64,000 nt of DNA. Origin: Halomonas halmophila. Its GTDB lineage: Bacteria; Pseudomonadota; Gammaproteobacteria; Pseudomonadales; Halomonadaceae. A program made the position numbers and the translations under genes. This document shows, piece after piece, positions 1-10,037 of this stretch (position 1 is the first letter of the stretch; each line of letters opens with the position of its first letter). The stretch spans positions 1-64,000 of the forward strand of contig NZ_BJOC01000013.1 of the NCBI RefSeq assembly GCF_006540005.1, read 5' to 3'. Under the pieces are notes generated by a model. That model was given only the letters and a program-made list of their open reading frames with translations. It did not search any database and had not been told where the DNA came from.

Positions 1-19
1 CCCCGCCGTAATGGCGGGG
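1..19 (-). terminator. Hairpin downstream of the L,D-transpeptidase gene
   Basis: Perfect 7-bp stem (CCCCGCC / GGCGGGG) with the loop gtaat, lying just after the stop codon of the minus-strand L,D-transpeptidase gene. Any T-tract that would complete an intrinsic terminator for that gene would fall outside the left edge, so the assignment rests on stem and position. Confidence 0.55.
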
Positions 20-45
20 CCCTTGTCGTAGGGGGAGTGGCAGGC

Positions 46-1197
46 TCAGCGAGCTGACTCGTACGGCTCGCCAGTGTAGGCAAGATGATTGTGAAAACCG
101 GGGTAGGCGAACTGCAGGTCAAGCTGGTCATAGAACGGCGTGGGCCTGAGTTCCGGTTGCGGCGGCTCCTGCGGTTCCGGCGGAGCTTTCAGCGCCACTG
201 GTATACCGCTCGGCACTTCGACCACCTCCTTCAGGCGAGCGTAATCGACCTGGTACTCCTTGCCCTCGAGGGCGGCCTGTACTTCCGAGAGCGCTTCCGT
301 GATCCGCTGGATGGTGGTGCCCTGCTGTTCATCCAGATAGGGGTAGGCCTGGACATGGAGCTTGCCGTCGGCCCAGCCGAGCTTGAGGCTTTCATTGATG
401 ATGCGCACCCGAGTGCCCACCGAGACCTGGGCGAAGAGGGTTTCCACGTCATCCGGCAGCATCCGCACGCAGCCGTGGGAGACGCGCATGCCAACGCCTT
501 CCGGCTTGTTGGTGCCGTGGATCAGGTAGCCCGGAATGCCCAGGCGCATCTTGCGGGTGCCCAGTGGGTTGTCCGGGCCGGCCGGTACCACCTCGGGCAG
601 TGGGTTTCCGGCTTCGGCGCGCTCCTGGCGGATTGACTCGGGCGGATACCAGGCCGGGTTCTTGACCATCTGGGTAATCGTGGTATTGCCCAGTGGCGTT
701 TCCCAGTTCTGGCGGCCGACCCCGAGTGGATAGGTCTGGACGGTGCGGGGTTCGCCGTCCTCGGCCGGCGGATAGTAGTAGAGGCGCATTTCGGCGACAT
801 TGATCACGATGTCCTCGCGGGGGGCATCGGGCAGAATGAAGCGGCCCGGAATGGTCACTTCGGTGCCTTCGCCGGGGTACCAGACGCTGACCTCGGGGTT
901 GGCGCGCACCATGGCCCGGTAGCCGATACCATGGGCGTGACCGATGTCGATCAGGGTGTCCTCCTTATCGGCCTCGACCGTGGTGATCTCGCCGACCAGG
1001 TCGCCTTGTTCGGGAAGCCGGAAATGCCCGGCGGGAAGGTCTTCCGCGTCGGCCATTGACGGCGTGGCGAGGGCGCCGCCGAGGGCGATGGCCAGAGCGA
1101 GGCGGGCAGAAGGCCCGCGCAGGAATCCAGGTCTCATTGCTGTCATCATCATGGTCTGCCGTTGAGTCGTCGCCATGCCCGCCTGTGAGGCGGCCAT
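46..1197 (-). CDS. L,D-transpeptidase, YkuD/ErfK family
   Basis: Periplasmic L,D-transpeptidase expected to make 3-3 peptidoglycan cross-links or attach lipoprotein to the wall. The catalytic signature is clear: HGTNKPEGVG followed by SHGCVRM, with His and the nucleophilic Cys. A LysM-like segment (roughly residues 75-115) precedes the YkuD domain, as in the ErfK/YbiS/YcfS/YnhG group. The C-terminal ~100 residues are Pro- and Glu-rich. The N-terminus is uncertain: the ATG at 1197 gives 383 aa, but a good signal peptide begins at the internal Met at 1137 (MRPGFLRGP..., ending near ATPSMADA). No strong ribosome binding site separates the alternatives. The gene lies 62 bp downstream of mfd on the same strand. 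It cannot be told from sequence alone which L,D-transpeptidase paralogue this is. Confidence 0.9.
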   Translation of the reverse strand: MAASQAGMATTQRQTMMMTAMRPGFLRGPSARLALAIALGGALATPSMADAEDLPAGHFRLPEQGDLVGEITTVEADKEDTLIDIGHAHGIGYRAMVRANPEVSVWYPGEGTEVTIPGRFILPDAPREDIVINVAEMRLYYYPPAEDGEPRTVQTYPLGVGRQNWETPLGNTTITQMVKNPAWYPPESIRQERAEAGNPLPEVVPAGPDNPLGTRKMRLGIPGYLIHGTNKPEGVGMRVSHGCVRMLPDDVETLFAQVSVGTRVRIINESLKLGWADGKLHVQAYPYLDEQQGTTIQRITEALSEVQAALEGKEYQVDYARLKEVVEVPSGIPVALKAPPEPQEPPQPELRPTPFYDQLDLQFAYPGFHNHLAYTGEPYESAR

Positions 1198-1230
1198 GGG
1201 CTTGCATTGGAGTTGGCCACCGCGGGAAAG

Positions 1231-1250
1231 TTCGTCACCCGGGTGAAGAA
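1231..1250. repeat. 20-bp near-perfect palindrome between mfd and the L,D-transpeptidase gene
   Basis: TTCGTCACCC followed by GGGTGAAGAA reads the same on both strands except for one mismatched pair; the inner TCACCCGGGTGA is a perfect 12-bp palindrome. There is no loop, so a protein-binding site is more likely than a terminator. It lies just after the mfd stop codon and upstream of the L,D-transpeptidase start. Confidence 0.4.
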
Positions 1251-1259
1251 AGCGCGCAT

Positions 1260-4200
1260 TCAGGCGGCTTCCGCCTTGCGGTTGAGCAGGTCCAGCAGCT
1301 CCTCGACGAAGGCGAAGCGTTGGGTCTCGTCCTGCATGTCGGCCGAAAAGCGCAGGGTGTCGGCCCCTTCCAACCGGTAGGTGTCGGGCTGATGCTGGAT
1401 CAGCTCGACCAGTGCCAGGGGGTCGACCGGCGTCTGGGCGGAAAAGATCACCCGACCACGCTCGCTGCCGGCCTCGAGCTTGAGGATCCCCAGCCGTTCG
1501 GCGCGCTGGCGCAGCCGCGTCTGGCGCAGTAGCGTCTTGACCGAATCCGGCAGCAGGCCGAAGCGGTCGACCATCTCGACCTGCAGTTCCTTGAGGTCGG
1601 CCTCGTTCTCGGCGTGGCTGATGCGCTTGTACATGACCAGCCGCTGCTGGACGTCATGCAGGTAATCGTCCGGGATCAGGGCCGGCAGGTTCAGGCTGAG
1701 CTCGACGCCCTCGTCGAGCGGGGCCTCGATATTGGGCGTCTTGCCGTCGCGGATGGCCTTCACGGCCCGATCCAGCATCTGCATGTAGAGGCTGTAGCCC
1801 AGGGCTTCCATCTGCCCGCTCTGTTCATCGCCGAGCAGCTCGCCGGCGCCACGGATCTCCATGTCGTGGCTGGCCAGGGTGAAGCCGGCGCCCAGGTCCT
1901 CGGCCTGGGCGATGGCTTCGAGGCGTTTGGTGGCGTCTCGGGTCATGGCGCGCGGCGGCGGGGTCAGTAGATAGGCGTAGGCCTGATGGTGACTGCGGCC
2001 GACACGGCCGCGCAACTGGTGGAGCTGGGCCAGCCCGAACTTGTCGGCTCGCTGGATGACGATGGTGTTGGCGCTGGGCACGTCGATGCCGGTCTCGATG
2101 ATGGTCGAGCATACCAGCACATTGAAGCGCTTGTGATAGAAGTCGGACATCACGCGTTCCAGGGAACGCTCCGGCAACTGGCCGTGTGCCACCCCGACCC
2201 GGGCGTCGGGCACCAGCTCGCGCACCGTCTCGGCCGCGGTCTCGATGGTCTTGACTTCATTATGCAGGAAGTAGACCTGGCCACCACGCAGGATCTCGCG
2301 CAGGATGGCCTCCTTGATGACGGCTTCGTCGCGCTGCTGGACGAAGGTCTTGACCGAGAGGCGGCGGGCCGGCGGGGTGGCGATGATCGACAGGTCGCGT
2401 ATGCCGCTCATGGCCATGTTAAGCGTGCGGGGAATGGGCGTGGCCGTCAGCGTCAGGATGTCCACTTCGGCGCGCAGCTGCTTCAGCCGCTCCTTCTGGG
2501 CGACCCCGAAGCGGTGTTCCTCGTCGATGATCAGCAGGCCCATGTTGGCGAACTGCATGGATTTTGACAGCAGCTTGTGGGTGCCGATGACGATGTCGGC
2601 GCGTCCATCCTCGATACGCTGCTTGGCCGCCCCCTGTCCCTGACCGCCGGTAAAGCGTGATACCAGCTCGATGTTTACGGCGGTGTCGGCGAAGCGGTCG
2701 CGGAAGTTCTCGTAGTGCTGGCGGGCCAGCAGGGTGGTGGGGACCAGCACGACCACCTGGCGGTCGGAGTGCACGGCCAGGAAGGCGGCGCGCATGGCCA
2801 CCTCGGTCTTGCCGAAGCCGACATCGCCGCAGACCACGCGGTCCATGGGGCGTGGTGCTGTCATGTCGCCGACCACGGCCTCGATGGCGGCGCGCTGGTC
2901 CGGGGTTTCCTCGAACGGGAAGCTGCCGGCGAAGCGGGCGTAGTCGCTGTCCGGCATGGCGCAGGCGAAGCCCTCGCGTGCCTCCCGGCGGGCGTAGACA
3001 TCGAGCAGCTCGGCGGCGGTGTCGCGGATCTTCTCGGCGGCCTTCTTCTTGGCCTTGTCCCACTGTTCCGAGCCCAGTCGGTGCAGGGGCGCCAGGTCGT
3101 CGTCGACGCCGGCATAGCGGGAGATCATGTGCAGGCTGTCGACCGGCACATAGAGCTTGGCGCCATCGGCGTATTCAAGCGACACGAACTCGGCGGCCTG
3201 GCCGCTGGCCGCGATGGTTTCCAGACCCTGATAGCGGCCCACGCCATGCGCCTGGTGCACCACCGGCGCCCCGGGGCGCAGTTCCGACAGGTGGCGAATG
3301 GCCAGCTCGTCGTTGTCGGTGGCTTTTTCGCGGCGTCGGCTCTGGCGTACCACTTCGCCGAACAGTTCGGTCTCGCTGATGACGGCCAAATCGGGGGAAT
3401 CGAGCCACAGTCCGGCGTCGATGGTGCCCTCGGTGATCGCCAGGCGCTGCTCGCCGGCGAGAAAGGCGGGGAAATCCTCGACATGCGGCAGCTCCAGGCG
3501 CAGGGGGGCCAGGGTCTCCTCGAGGGCCTCGCGTCGCCCGCGGGACTCCGCCACGAAGAGGATGCGGGTCGGATGCTCGGCGAGAAAGCCGGACAGCGAT
3601 GCCAGCGGCTCCCTGGCTCGGGCGTTGACCGTGACCTCCGGTACCGGACGCGCCGCCGGCAGGATGGCGTGCGGGTGTTCGGGGTCGTCGGTCAGCTCGA
3701 CCCGGGGGAGACGCTTGATGCCGGCAAACACCTCGGCAACCGGCACGAAGGCTCTGTGCGGCGGCAGCAGGGGCCGGGTGGGGTCGACCCCGAGGTTATC
3801 AAAGCGACTCTCGATGGCGGCCCAGTGGTGCTCGGCGGCCTCATGGACCCCCGGGGTCAGGGCGACTCGCGACTGGCTCGAGAGGTGGTCGAAGAGGGTG
3901 GCGGTCTCCTCGAAGAACAGGGGCAGATACTGCTCCAGGCCCGGGGAGGGGATGCCCTTGAGGGCGTCCACATAGAGCGGACACTGGCGCGGATCGACAT
4001 CGAAGAGCGTTTCGAAACCCTCGCGAAAACAGGCAATCGCCCCGCGTGACAGCGAGTACTCGTGGGCCGGCAGCAGGTCGAGACGTTCGATCCTGTCCTG
4101 GCTGCGCTGGGTGTCCGGATCGAAGCTGCGCAGGGTGTCGACCTCGTCATCGAACAGATCGATACGCAGTGGGGTGTCATGGCCCATGGGGTAGAGGTCG

Positions 4201-4706
4201 ATGAGGGCTCCCCGCAGGGCGAACTCGCCGGGCTCGTAGACCGTCTCCACGGCACGGTAACCGGCACGAGACAGGCGTTCGCGGAAGCCTTCGCGATCCA
4301 GCGTCATGCCGACCTCCAGGGTCATGACCCGGCCGGCGATGTAGTCGACCGGCGGCAAGCGTTGCATCAGGGTGTTGACGGGCACCAGCACGATGCCGTG
4401 TTCGCCCTCGTGCAGGCGTCGCAGGGTCCGCAGCCTGGCCGAGACGATGTCCTGGTGCGGCGAGAAGCTGTCGTAGGGCAGGGTTTCCCAGTCGGGGAAG
4501 GGCAGGACCGGCAGATGCGAGTAGAAGGCCAGGTCGCCTTCCAGGCGCTGGGCGGCGGCCGTGTCGGCGGTGATGACCAGCAGCGGTGCGTCCTCGGCCA
4601 GATGGGCCAGGGCCAGGGCCGTGGCGCTGCCCGGCGGGGTCTGCCAGTAGAGGGTGTCACGCAGCCCTTGGGGACGACGAGGGTCGAGTGGCGAAAAGGT
4701 CGTCAT
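1260..4706 (-). CDS. mfd: Transcription-repair coupling factor Mfd
   Basis: Mfd removes RNA polymerase stalled at DNA lesions and recruits UvrA. At 1148 aa it is full length (E. coli Mfd is 1148 aa). Visible parts in order: the UvrB-homology N-terminal module, the RNA polymerase-interacting domain around HQAHGVGRYQGLE, a RecG-like translocase with Walker A GDVGFGKTEVA (near residue 627) and the DEEH box LLIIDEEHRFGV (near residue 727), helicase motifs TLTATPIPRTL and QLRGRVGRS, and a C-terminal TRCF domain. It is divergent from the GAPDH gene at 4889. The mfd-gap-nqr arrangement is also found in Pseudomonas aeruginosa. No truncation or frameshift is seen. Confidence 0.98.
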   Translation of the reverse strand: MTTFSPLDPRRPQGLRDTLYWQTPPGSATALALAHLAEDAPLLVITADTAAAQRLEGDLAFYSHLPVLPFPDWETLPYDSFSPHQDIVSARLRTLRRLHEGEHGIVLVPVNTLMQRLPPVDYIAGRVMTLEVGMTLDREGFRERLSRAGYRAVETVYEPGEFALRGALIDLYPMGHDTPLRIDLFDDEVDTLRSFDPDTQRSQDRIERLDLLPAHEYSLSRGAIACFREGFETLFDVDPRQCPLYVDALKGIPSPGLEQYLPLFFEETATLFDHLSSQSRVALTPGVHEAAEHHWAAIESRFDNLGVDPTRPLLPPHRAFVPVAEVFAGIKRLPRVELTDDPEHPHAILPAARPVPEVTVNARAREPLASLSGFLAEHPTRILFVAESRGRREALEETLAPLRLELPHVEDFPAFLAGEQRLAITEGTIDAGLWLDSPDLAVISETELFGEVVRQSRRREKATDNDELAIRHLSELRPGAPVVHQAHGVGRYQGLETIAASGQAAEFVSLEYADGAKLYVPVDSLHMISRYAGVDDDLAPLHRLGSEQWDKAKKKAAEKIRDTAAELLDVYARREAREGFACAMPDSDYARFAGSFPFEETPDQRAAIEAVVGDMTAPRPMDRVVCGDVGFGKTEVAMRAAFLAVHSDRQVVVLVPTTLLARQHYENFRDRFADTAVNIELVSRFTGGQGQGAAKQRIEDGRADIVIGTHKLLSKSMQFANMGLLIIDEEHRFGVAQKERLKQLRAEVDILTLTATPIPRTLNMAMSGIRDLSIIATPPARRLSVKTFVQQRDEAVIKEAILREILRGGQVYFLHNEVKTIETAAETVRELVPDARVGVAHGQLPERSLERVMSDFYHKRFNVLVCSTIIETGIDVPSANTIVIQRADKFGLAQLHQLRGRVGRSHHQAYAYLLTPPPRAMTRDATKRLEAIAQAEDLGAGFTLASHDMEIRGAGELLGDEQSGQMEALGYSLYMQMLDRAVKAIRDGKTPNIEAPLDEGVELSLNLPALIPDDYLHDVQQRLVMYKRISHAENEADLKELQVEMVDRFGLLPDSVKTLLRQTRLRQRAERLGILKLEAGSERGRVIFSAQTPVDPLALVELIQHQPDTYRLEGADTLRFSADMQDETQRFAFVEELLDLLNRKAEAA

Positions 4707-4888
4707 GATGTCGGTCGCGTCGTGTCGAGTGGGTCAATGCTGGCATCATATCAGCCCGGTGGATCATGTAGTGAGACAACCGTTGTTGTAATCCGCCTAC
4801 ACCGCCTGCGACCATCCCGTGATTGCTCTTCACAGGCCGGCCTCGGATAATGCAGTGCGTTTTTCCATCCCCGATAAAGAGGCCTCAC

Positions 4889-6352
4889 GTGAGTCAGCAA
4901 TCCCTCGATACCGTCTTCCAGGAGTGGCACGACAACCAGGCGATTGCCGAGCAGATGATCCCGTTGATCGGCAGCCTGTATCGCTGCAACAACGTGGTGA
5001 CCACCATGTTCGGGCGTTCACTCTTCAACCGCAGCGTCATCCGGATCCTCAAGGATCACCGCTTCGTCCGCAAGATCGAGGGCACCGAGCTTTCCGTCCA
5101 GGACACCTTTCCGCTGATTCAGGCCATGCAGAGCCTCAATCTGGGGCCTGCGCACGTCGACGTCGGCAAGCTGGGCGTGGCCTTCAAGCATCGTGGCGGC
5201 GGTGATGCCGAGGCCTTCCTGCGCGAGGAACTGGCCGAGATCGTCGATGGCCATGACCCGGATGCCGGCACCGGCCAGCCCAAGGACGTGGTGCTCTATG
5301 GCTTCGGCCGCATCGGCCGCATCCTGGCACGCGTGTTGGTGGAAAAGGCCGGGGGCGGCAACCTGCTGCGCCTCAAGGCCATCGTCGTGCGGGGCCGCGG
5401 CGACATCGCCAAGGACCTCGAGAAGCGCGCCAGCCTGTTGCGTCGCGACAGTGTGCATGGGCCCTTCGACGGCACCATCAGCGTGGATGCCGAGGCCCGT
5501 ACGCTGACTGCCAACGGTAATGTCATCAAGGTGATCTATGCCGACTCGCCGGCCGAGATCGACTATACCGACTACGGCATCGACAATGCGGTGGTGGTCG
5601 ACAATACCGGCATCTGGCGCGACGAGTCGGGCCTCGGCCAGCACCTGGATTGCCGGGGTGTGGCCAAAGCCCTGTTGACCGCACCGGGCAAGGGCGATGT
5701 CAAGAACATCGTCTATGGCATCAATCATCAGGACATTACCGGCGACGATCGCATCATCTCGGCGGCGTCCTGCACCACCAATGCCATCGTGCCGGTGCTC
5801 AAGGTGGTCAATGACGAGTTCGGCATCGCCCACGGCCATGTCGAGACCGTGCACTCCTATACCAATGACCAGAACCTGATCGACAACTACCACAAGGGCG
5901 ACCGCCGTGGGCGCAGTGCACCGCTCAACATGGTGCTCACCGAAACCGGTGCCGCCAAGGCCGTGGCCAAGGCCCTGCCGGAGCTCGATGGCAAGCTCAC
6001 CGGTAATGCCATTCGCGTGCCGACGCCTAATGTCTCCATGGCGATTCTCAACCTGACCCTGGACAAGGAAGCCGATGTCGACACGCTCAACGACTATGTG
6101 CGTCGCATGTCGATCGGCTCCGATTACCAGAAGCAGATCGACTTCGTCGACTCGCCTGAGGTGGTGTCCACCGACTTCGTGGGCAATCGCCATGCCGGCA
6201 TCGTCGATGCCCAGGCGACCATCGCCAATGGCAAGCATGTCGTCCTGTATGTCTGGTACGACAACGAATTCGGTTACAGCTGTCAGGTGATCCGCATCCT
6301 GCAGCAGGTTTCCAACGTGAGCTTTCTCAAGCTGCCCCGCGCCCAGGCATGA
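4889..6352 (+). CDS. gap: Glyceraldehyde-3-phosphate dehydrogenase, long form
   Basis: GAPDH of the ~487-aa form found in Pseudomonas and relatives, about 150 residues longer than canonical GapA. The extra N-terminal ~125 residues precede the Rossmann start VVLYGFGRIGRI. The catalytic Cys motif SAASCTTNAIVP and the C-terminal WYDNEFGYSCQV are intact. I chose GTG at 4889 because AAAGAGG lies six bases upstream; the upstream in-frame ATG at 4823 has no such signal and would add residues of unlike composition. In Pseudomonas the equivalent gene likewise lies between mfd and nqr. Whether this enzyme works in glycolysis or gluconeogenesis, and which cofactor it prefers, cannot be read from the sequence. 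Confidence 0.93.
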   Translation: MSQQSLDTVFQEWHDNQAIAEQMIPLIGSLYRCNNVVTTMFGRSLFNRSVIRILKDHRFVRKIEGTELSVQDTFPLIQAMQSLNLGPAHVDVGKLGVAFKHRGGGDAEAFLREELAEIVDGHDPDAGTGQPKDVVLYGFGRIGRILARVLVEKAGGGNLLRLKAIVVRGRGDIAKDLEKRASLLRRDSVHGPFDGTISVDAEARTLTANGNVIKVIYADSPAEIDYTDYGIDNAVVVDNTGIWRDESGLGQHLDCRGVAKALLTAPGKGDVKNIVYGINHQDITGDDRIISAASCTTNAIVPVLKVVNDEFGIAHGHVETVHSYTNDQNLIDNYHKGDRRGRSAPLNMVLTETGAAKAVAKALPELDGKLTGNAIRVPTPNVSMAILNLTLDKEADVDTLNDYVRRMSIGSDYQKQIDFVDSPEVVSTDFVGNRHAGIVDAQATIANGKHVVLYVWYDNEFGYSCQVIRILQQVSNVSFLKLPRAQA

Positions 6353-6360
6353 CCCCTGCC

Positions 6361-6387
6361 GCCGCCCCGGCTTTCGCCCGGGGCGGC
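6361..6387 (+). terminator. Hairpin after gap
   Basis: Perfect 10-bp stem (GCCGCCCCGG / CCGGGGCGGC) with a 7-base loop, starting 9 bases after the gap stop codon. No T-tract follows, so termination would be inefficient or Rho-assisted. The 295-bp stretch 6353-6647 otherwise holds only the proposed nqr promoter. Confidence 0.5.
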
Positions 6388-6491
6388 CATACCCGCTGTT
6401 GTCCCGCCCTCGAACACCTCCTTGCACGCCGCGTGCTGCCCCGGATGTCGCGCAACGACGTCACCCAACCCGGATTGCGACCTTAGGTCGG

Positions 6492-6520
6492 TAGTCAGGG
6501 GACTGGCTTCTCTTTATAAT
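6492..6520 (+). promoter_or_regulatory. Probable sigma70 promoter of the nqr operon
   Basis: A perfect TATAAT at 6515-6520 is preceded, 17 bases upstream, by TAGTCA (6492-6497), which matches four of six bases of the -35 consensus. It lies about 130 bp upstream of nqrA in the only sizeable gap before the operon. Inferred from motif and position. Confidence 0.5.
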
Positions 6521-6647
6521 ATCCATGATTTTCGGGGTGGTCCGAGTGCATCTCGGGCCTGACTGGTAACATTCTGACAACCAATAGAATCTGAACCCGT
6601 TCGTACCCCTTTCCTTCGTATATCCGATCCATCAACTGGGCGAGACT

Positions 6648-7997
6648 ATGATCGAAGTCAAGAAAGGCCTGGATCTCCCCATCACGGGGGCCCCGGAACA
6701 GCGTATCGAGGATGCGCGTCCGGTACGCCACGTGGCCGTACTCGGTACCGACTATATCGGCATGAAGCCGACCATGGAGGTCCGGGAGGGGGACAAGGTC
6801 AAACTGGGCCAGCTGCTCTTTACCGACAAGAAGATCGAGGGTGTGCGTTTCACGGCACCTGCTGCCGGTGAGGTCGTGGCCATCAACCGTGGCGAAAAAC
6901 GCAAGTTACTGTCCGTCGTGATCAAGGTCGACGACACCGAGGAAGCGGAATCCTTCACCGCTCACGGTCGCGACAAACTGGAATCCCTCGAGCGCCAGAC
7001 CGTGGTCGACCAGCTGGTTGAGTCAGGGCTGTGGACGGCACTGCGCGGGCGGCCCTACTCGCGGACCCCGGCGCTGGATGCCGAGCCCGAGAACATCTTC
7101 GTGACGGCCATCGACACCCACCCGCTGTCCGCCGACCCCGGCGTGATCATCAACGAGCAGGCCGAGGCCTTCGCGGATGGTCTGAAGGTGCTCAAGCGGC
7201 TCACCCAGGGCAGTGTCTTCCTGTGCGGCGCGCCGGATGCCGACCTTCCCGGCGGTGACGTCCAGGGCGTCGAGACCGAGACCTTTGCCGGGCCCCATCC
7301 GGCAGGCCTGGTCGGCACGCACATCCACCATCTCTCGCCAGTGGCCTTGCACAAGTCGGTGTGGCACATCGGCTATCAGGATGTCATTGCCTTCGGCAAG
7401 CTGTTCGCCGAGGGCAAGCTCGACGTCGACCGGGTGGTTGCCGTGGGTGGCCCGCGTGCCGAGCAGCCACGCCTGCTGCGTACCCGCATGGGGGCCAGTA
7501 CCGAGGAGCTGCTCGACGGCGAGGTCGTGAATCCCGAGGATACCCGGGTGATCTCCGGCTCGGTGTTTTCGGGCTTCACCGCCGAAGGCAGTCTGCGTTA
7601 CCTGGGGCGTTTCAACAGTCAGTTCAGCCTGATCGAGGAAGGCAACAAACGCACCCTGATGGGCTGGTTGTCGCCGGGCAGCGACCGGCACTCCGTGATG
7701 GGGATCTATCTCTCCAAGATCAAGGGCCTGAGAAACTATGCGCCGACTACCTCCACCAATGGCTCGGAACGTGCCATGGTGCCGGTAGGGGTCTATGAGG
7801 AAGTGATGCCGCTGGACATTCTGCCCACGCAGCTGTTGCGTTCGTTGATTGTCGGTGACATCGAGACGGCCATGCAGCTTGGCTGTCTGGAACTGGATGA
7901 GGAAGACCTGGCATTGTGCACCTATGTATGCCCGGGCAAGTACGAATATGGTCCCATCCTGCGCGATAACCTCACCACGATCGAGAAAGAGGCCTGA
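6648..7997 (+). CDS. nqrA: Na+-translocating NADH:quinone reductase subunit A
   Basis: NqrA is the peripheral cytoplasmic-side subunit of Na+-NQR, the respiratory complex that couples NADH oxidation and quinone reduction to Na+ export. The 449-aa product has the family start [12 protein letters not shown], the region [17 protein letters not shown], and length typical of NqrA (446-450 aa). It opens the nqrABCDEF-nqrM run; its stop overlaps the nqrB start (TGATG), implying translational coupling. In a halophile this complex would set the Na+ gradient. Confidence 0.97.
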   Translation: MIEVKKGLDLPITGAPEQRIEDARPVRHVAVLGTDYIGMKPTMEVREGDKVKLGQLLFTDKKIEGVRFTAPAAGEVVAINRGEKRKLLSVVIKVDDTEEAESFTAHGRDKLESLERQTVVDQLVESGLWTALRGRPYSRTPALDAEPENIFVTAIDTHPLSADPGVIINEQAEAFADGLKVLKRLTQGSVFLCGAPDADLPGGDVQGVETETFAGPHPAGLVGTHIHHLSPVALHKSVWHIGYQDVIAFGKLFAEGKLDVDRVVAVGGPRAEQPRLLRTRMGASTEELLDGEVVNPEDTRVISGSVFSGFTAEGSLRYLGRFNSQFSLIEEGNKRTLMGWLSPGSDRHSVMGIYLSKIKGLRNYAPTTSTNGSERAMVPVGVYEEVMPLDILPTQLLRSLIVGDIETAMQLGCLELDEEDLALCTYVCPGKYEYGPILRDNLTTIEKEA

Positions 7998-9223
7998 TGA
8001 TGGGTATCCGACAGACACTCGACAATCTTGAGCCGCACTTCCACAAAGGTGGCAAGTACGAGCAGTTCTATCCGCTGTATGAAGCGGTGGACACCATCTT
8101 CTATACCCCACCCAGTGTCGCCAAGACCACGGCGCATGTGCGTGACGGCATCGACCTGAAACGCATCATGATCACGGTCTGGCTGTGCACCTTCCCGGCC
8201 ATGTTCTTCGGCATGTGGAATGCCGGCTGGCAGGCCAACCTGGCGATCGCCGACGGCTTCGGTGCCGCCAGCGGCTGGCGCGAGGCCATTGTCATGACCC
8301 TCGGCGGCGGGCATGACGCGGGCAGCCTGTGGAGCAACTTCGTGCTCGGGGCCACCTACTTCCTGCCCATCTACCTGGTGACCTTCGTGGTCGGCGGATT
8401 CTGGGAAGTCCTTTTCGCCATCAAGCGTGGCCATGAGGTCAACGAGGGCTTTTTCGTCACCTCGGTGCTGTATGCGCTGATCCTGCCGGCGACCATTCCG
8501 CTGTGGCAGGTGGCCCTGGGCATTACCTTCGGGGTGGTGATCGGCAAGGAGATCTTCGGCGGTACCGGCAAGAACTTCCTCAACCCGGCGCTCACGGGTC
8601 GTGCCTTCCTCTACTTCGCCTATCCGGCCCAGCTTTCCGGTGATGCCGTCTGGGTGGCCGCTGATGGCTATACCGGGGCGACGGCTCTGTCGACGGCCTT
8701 CCAGAGCGGCATGAGCACCCTCACGGACCAGTTCAGCTGGTGGGATGCCTTCCTCGGCTTCATCCCCGGCTCGGTGGGCGAGACTTCCACGCTGGCGATC
8801 CTGATCGGCGCGGCCGTGTTGCTGTGGACCAAGATCGCCTCCTGGCGCATCATGTTGGGGGTCTTCCTGGGCATGGTGGTGACCAGCACCTTGTTCAATC
8901 TGATGGGTTCCGATAGCAACCCGATGTTCGCCATGCCCTGGTACTGGCACCTGGTGGTCGGCGGTTTCGCCTTCGGCATGGTGTTCATGGCCACCGATCC
9001 GGTGTCCGCTTCCATGACCCAGCAGGGGCGTCTGATCTTCGGCGCACTGATCGGTGTCATGACCGTGCTGATTCGTGTGGTGAACCCGGCCTTCCCGGAA
9101 GGCATCATGCTGGCGATCCTGTTCGCCAACCTGTTCGCCCCGCTGATCGACCACTTCTTTGTTCAGGCCAACATCAAGCGCCGTCAGCGGCGTACTGGTG
9201 AACTGGCCGAGGAGAATGCCTGA
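7997..9223 (+). CDS. nqrB: Na+-NQR subunit B
   Basis: Integral membrane subunit carrying a covalently bound FMN and helping to form the Na+ path. The product has many hydrophobic helices, and the FMN-accepting threonine lies in GYTGATALS at about residue 229, matching T236 of the Vibrio enzyme. Length 408 aa is normal. Two adjacent ATG codons (7997 and 8000) are possible starts; AAAGAGG at 7986-7992 is spaced slightly better for 8000, so the true protein may lack the first Met. The gene overlaps nqrA and nqrC by one base each. Confidence 0.97.
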   Translation: MMGIRQTLDNLEPHFHKGGKYEQFYPLYEAVDTIFYTPPSVAKTTAHVRDGIDLKRIMITVWLCTFPAMFFGMWNAGWQANLAIADGFGAASGWREAIVMTLGGGHDAGSLWSNFVLGATYFLPIYLVTFVVGGFWEVLFAIKRGHEVNEGFFVTSVLYALILPATIPLWQVALGITFGVVIGKEIFGGTGKNFLNPALTGRAFLYFAYPAQLSGDAVWVAADGYTGATALSTAFQSGMSTLTDQFSWWDAFLGFIPGSVGETSTLAILIGAAVLLWTKIASWRIMLGVFLGMVVTSTLFNLMGSDSNPMFAMPWYWHLVVGGFAFGMVFMATDPVSASMTQQGRLIFGALIGVMTVLIRVVNPAFPEGIMLAILFANLFAPLIDHFFVQANIKRRQRRTGELAEENA

Positions 9224-10035
9224 TGGCACAGAGCAACAACTCCATCAAGAAGATCCTGACGGTGGCGTTCGCACTCTGCATCGTGTGTTCGATCATCGTG
9301 TCCACTGCTGCAGTGGCGCTGCGCGCCAAGCAGCAGCTCAATCAGGAACTGGACCGCAAGACCAACATTCTCAACGTCGCGGGCTTGTATGAGCCGGGCG
9401 ATGATGTGGCGGAAAGGTTCCAGCAGGTCACGCCCAAGGTCGTTAACCTGCGGACCGGTGAGTACACCGACGAGTTCGACCCGAACAAGTACAGTGGCTT
9501 TGAGGCGGCGCGTGATCCTGCCCAGTCGCGTACCCTGTCCGGTGAGAGGGACATCGCGGGTCTCTCGCGTCAGGAAAACTACAGCACCGTCTACCTGGTG
9601 GGCGACCCGCAGAACCCCGAACAGCTGATCCTGCCGATTCGCGGTCAGGGCCTGTGGGGGCTGATGCGTGGCTATCTGGCGGTGGAAGGTGACGGCAATA
9701 CCATCGTCGGTATCACCTACTACTCGCACTCCGAGACGCCGGGTCTGGGCGCCAAGGTCGACACACCTCGCTGGAAGGCCAAGTGGGATGGCAAGAAGAT
9801 CTATGGAGAAGGCGGCGACACTGATCCGGAAATAGGTCTGGTGAAGGGGGGTGCCGATGCCAAGACTGAGGTCGATGCGCTCTCCGGCGCCACGCTGACC
9901 AGTAATGGTGTCAGCAATATGCTGGAGTTCTGGTTGGGGCCACAAGGGTTTGGTAAGTACCTGGCAAAATTCCGCAGCGGTATCGATCAGGAAGCCGTGA
10001 AGACGGTTTCCATTGACGAGCCTGAAGGAGCCTGA
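9223..10035 (+). CDS. nqrC: Na+-NQR subunit C
   Basis: Subunit with one N-terminal membrane anchor (about residues 11-31) and a periplasmic flavin domain. The covalent FMN site [11 protein letters not shown] is present with the acceptor threonine at residue 224, equivalent to T225 in Vibrio. Length 270 aa fits the family. FMN attachment requires the transferase ApbE, which is not encoded in this operon. Confidence 0.97.
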   Translation: MAQSNNSIKKILTVAFALCIVCSIIVSTAAVALRAKQQLNQELDRKTNILNVAGLYEPGDDVAERFQQVTPKVVNLRTGEYTDEFDPNKYSGFEAARDPAQSRTLSGERDIAGLSRQENYSTVYLVGDPQNPEQLILPIRGQGLWGLMRGYLAVEGDGNTIVGITYYSHSETPGLGAKVDTPRWKAKWDGKKIYGEGGDTDPEIGLVKGGADAKTEVDALSGATLTSNGVSNMLEFWLGPQGFGKYLAKFRSGIDQEAVKTVSIDEPEGA

Positions 10036-10037
10036 AG

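Noticed and set aside
85-636. Long open frame opposite the L,D-transpeptidase gene
   Set aside because: Antisense to a clearly conserved gene, no ribosome site and no recognisable domain; a result of high GC at third positions.
2715-4049. 444-codon frame antisense to mfd
   Set aside because: Mfd is complete on the other strand; the frame is Gly/Arg/Gln-rich, typical of GC-rich shadow frames.
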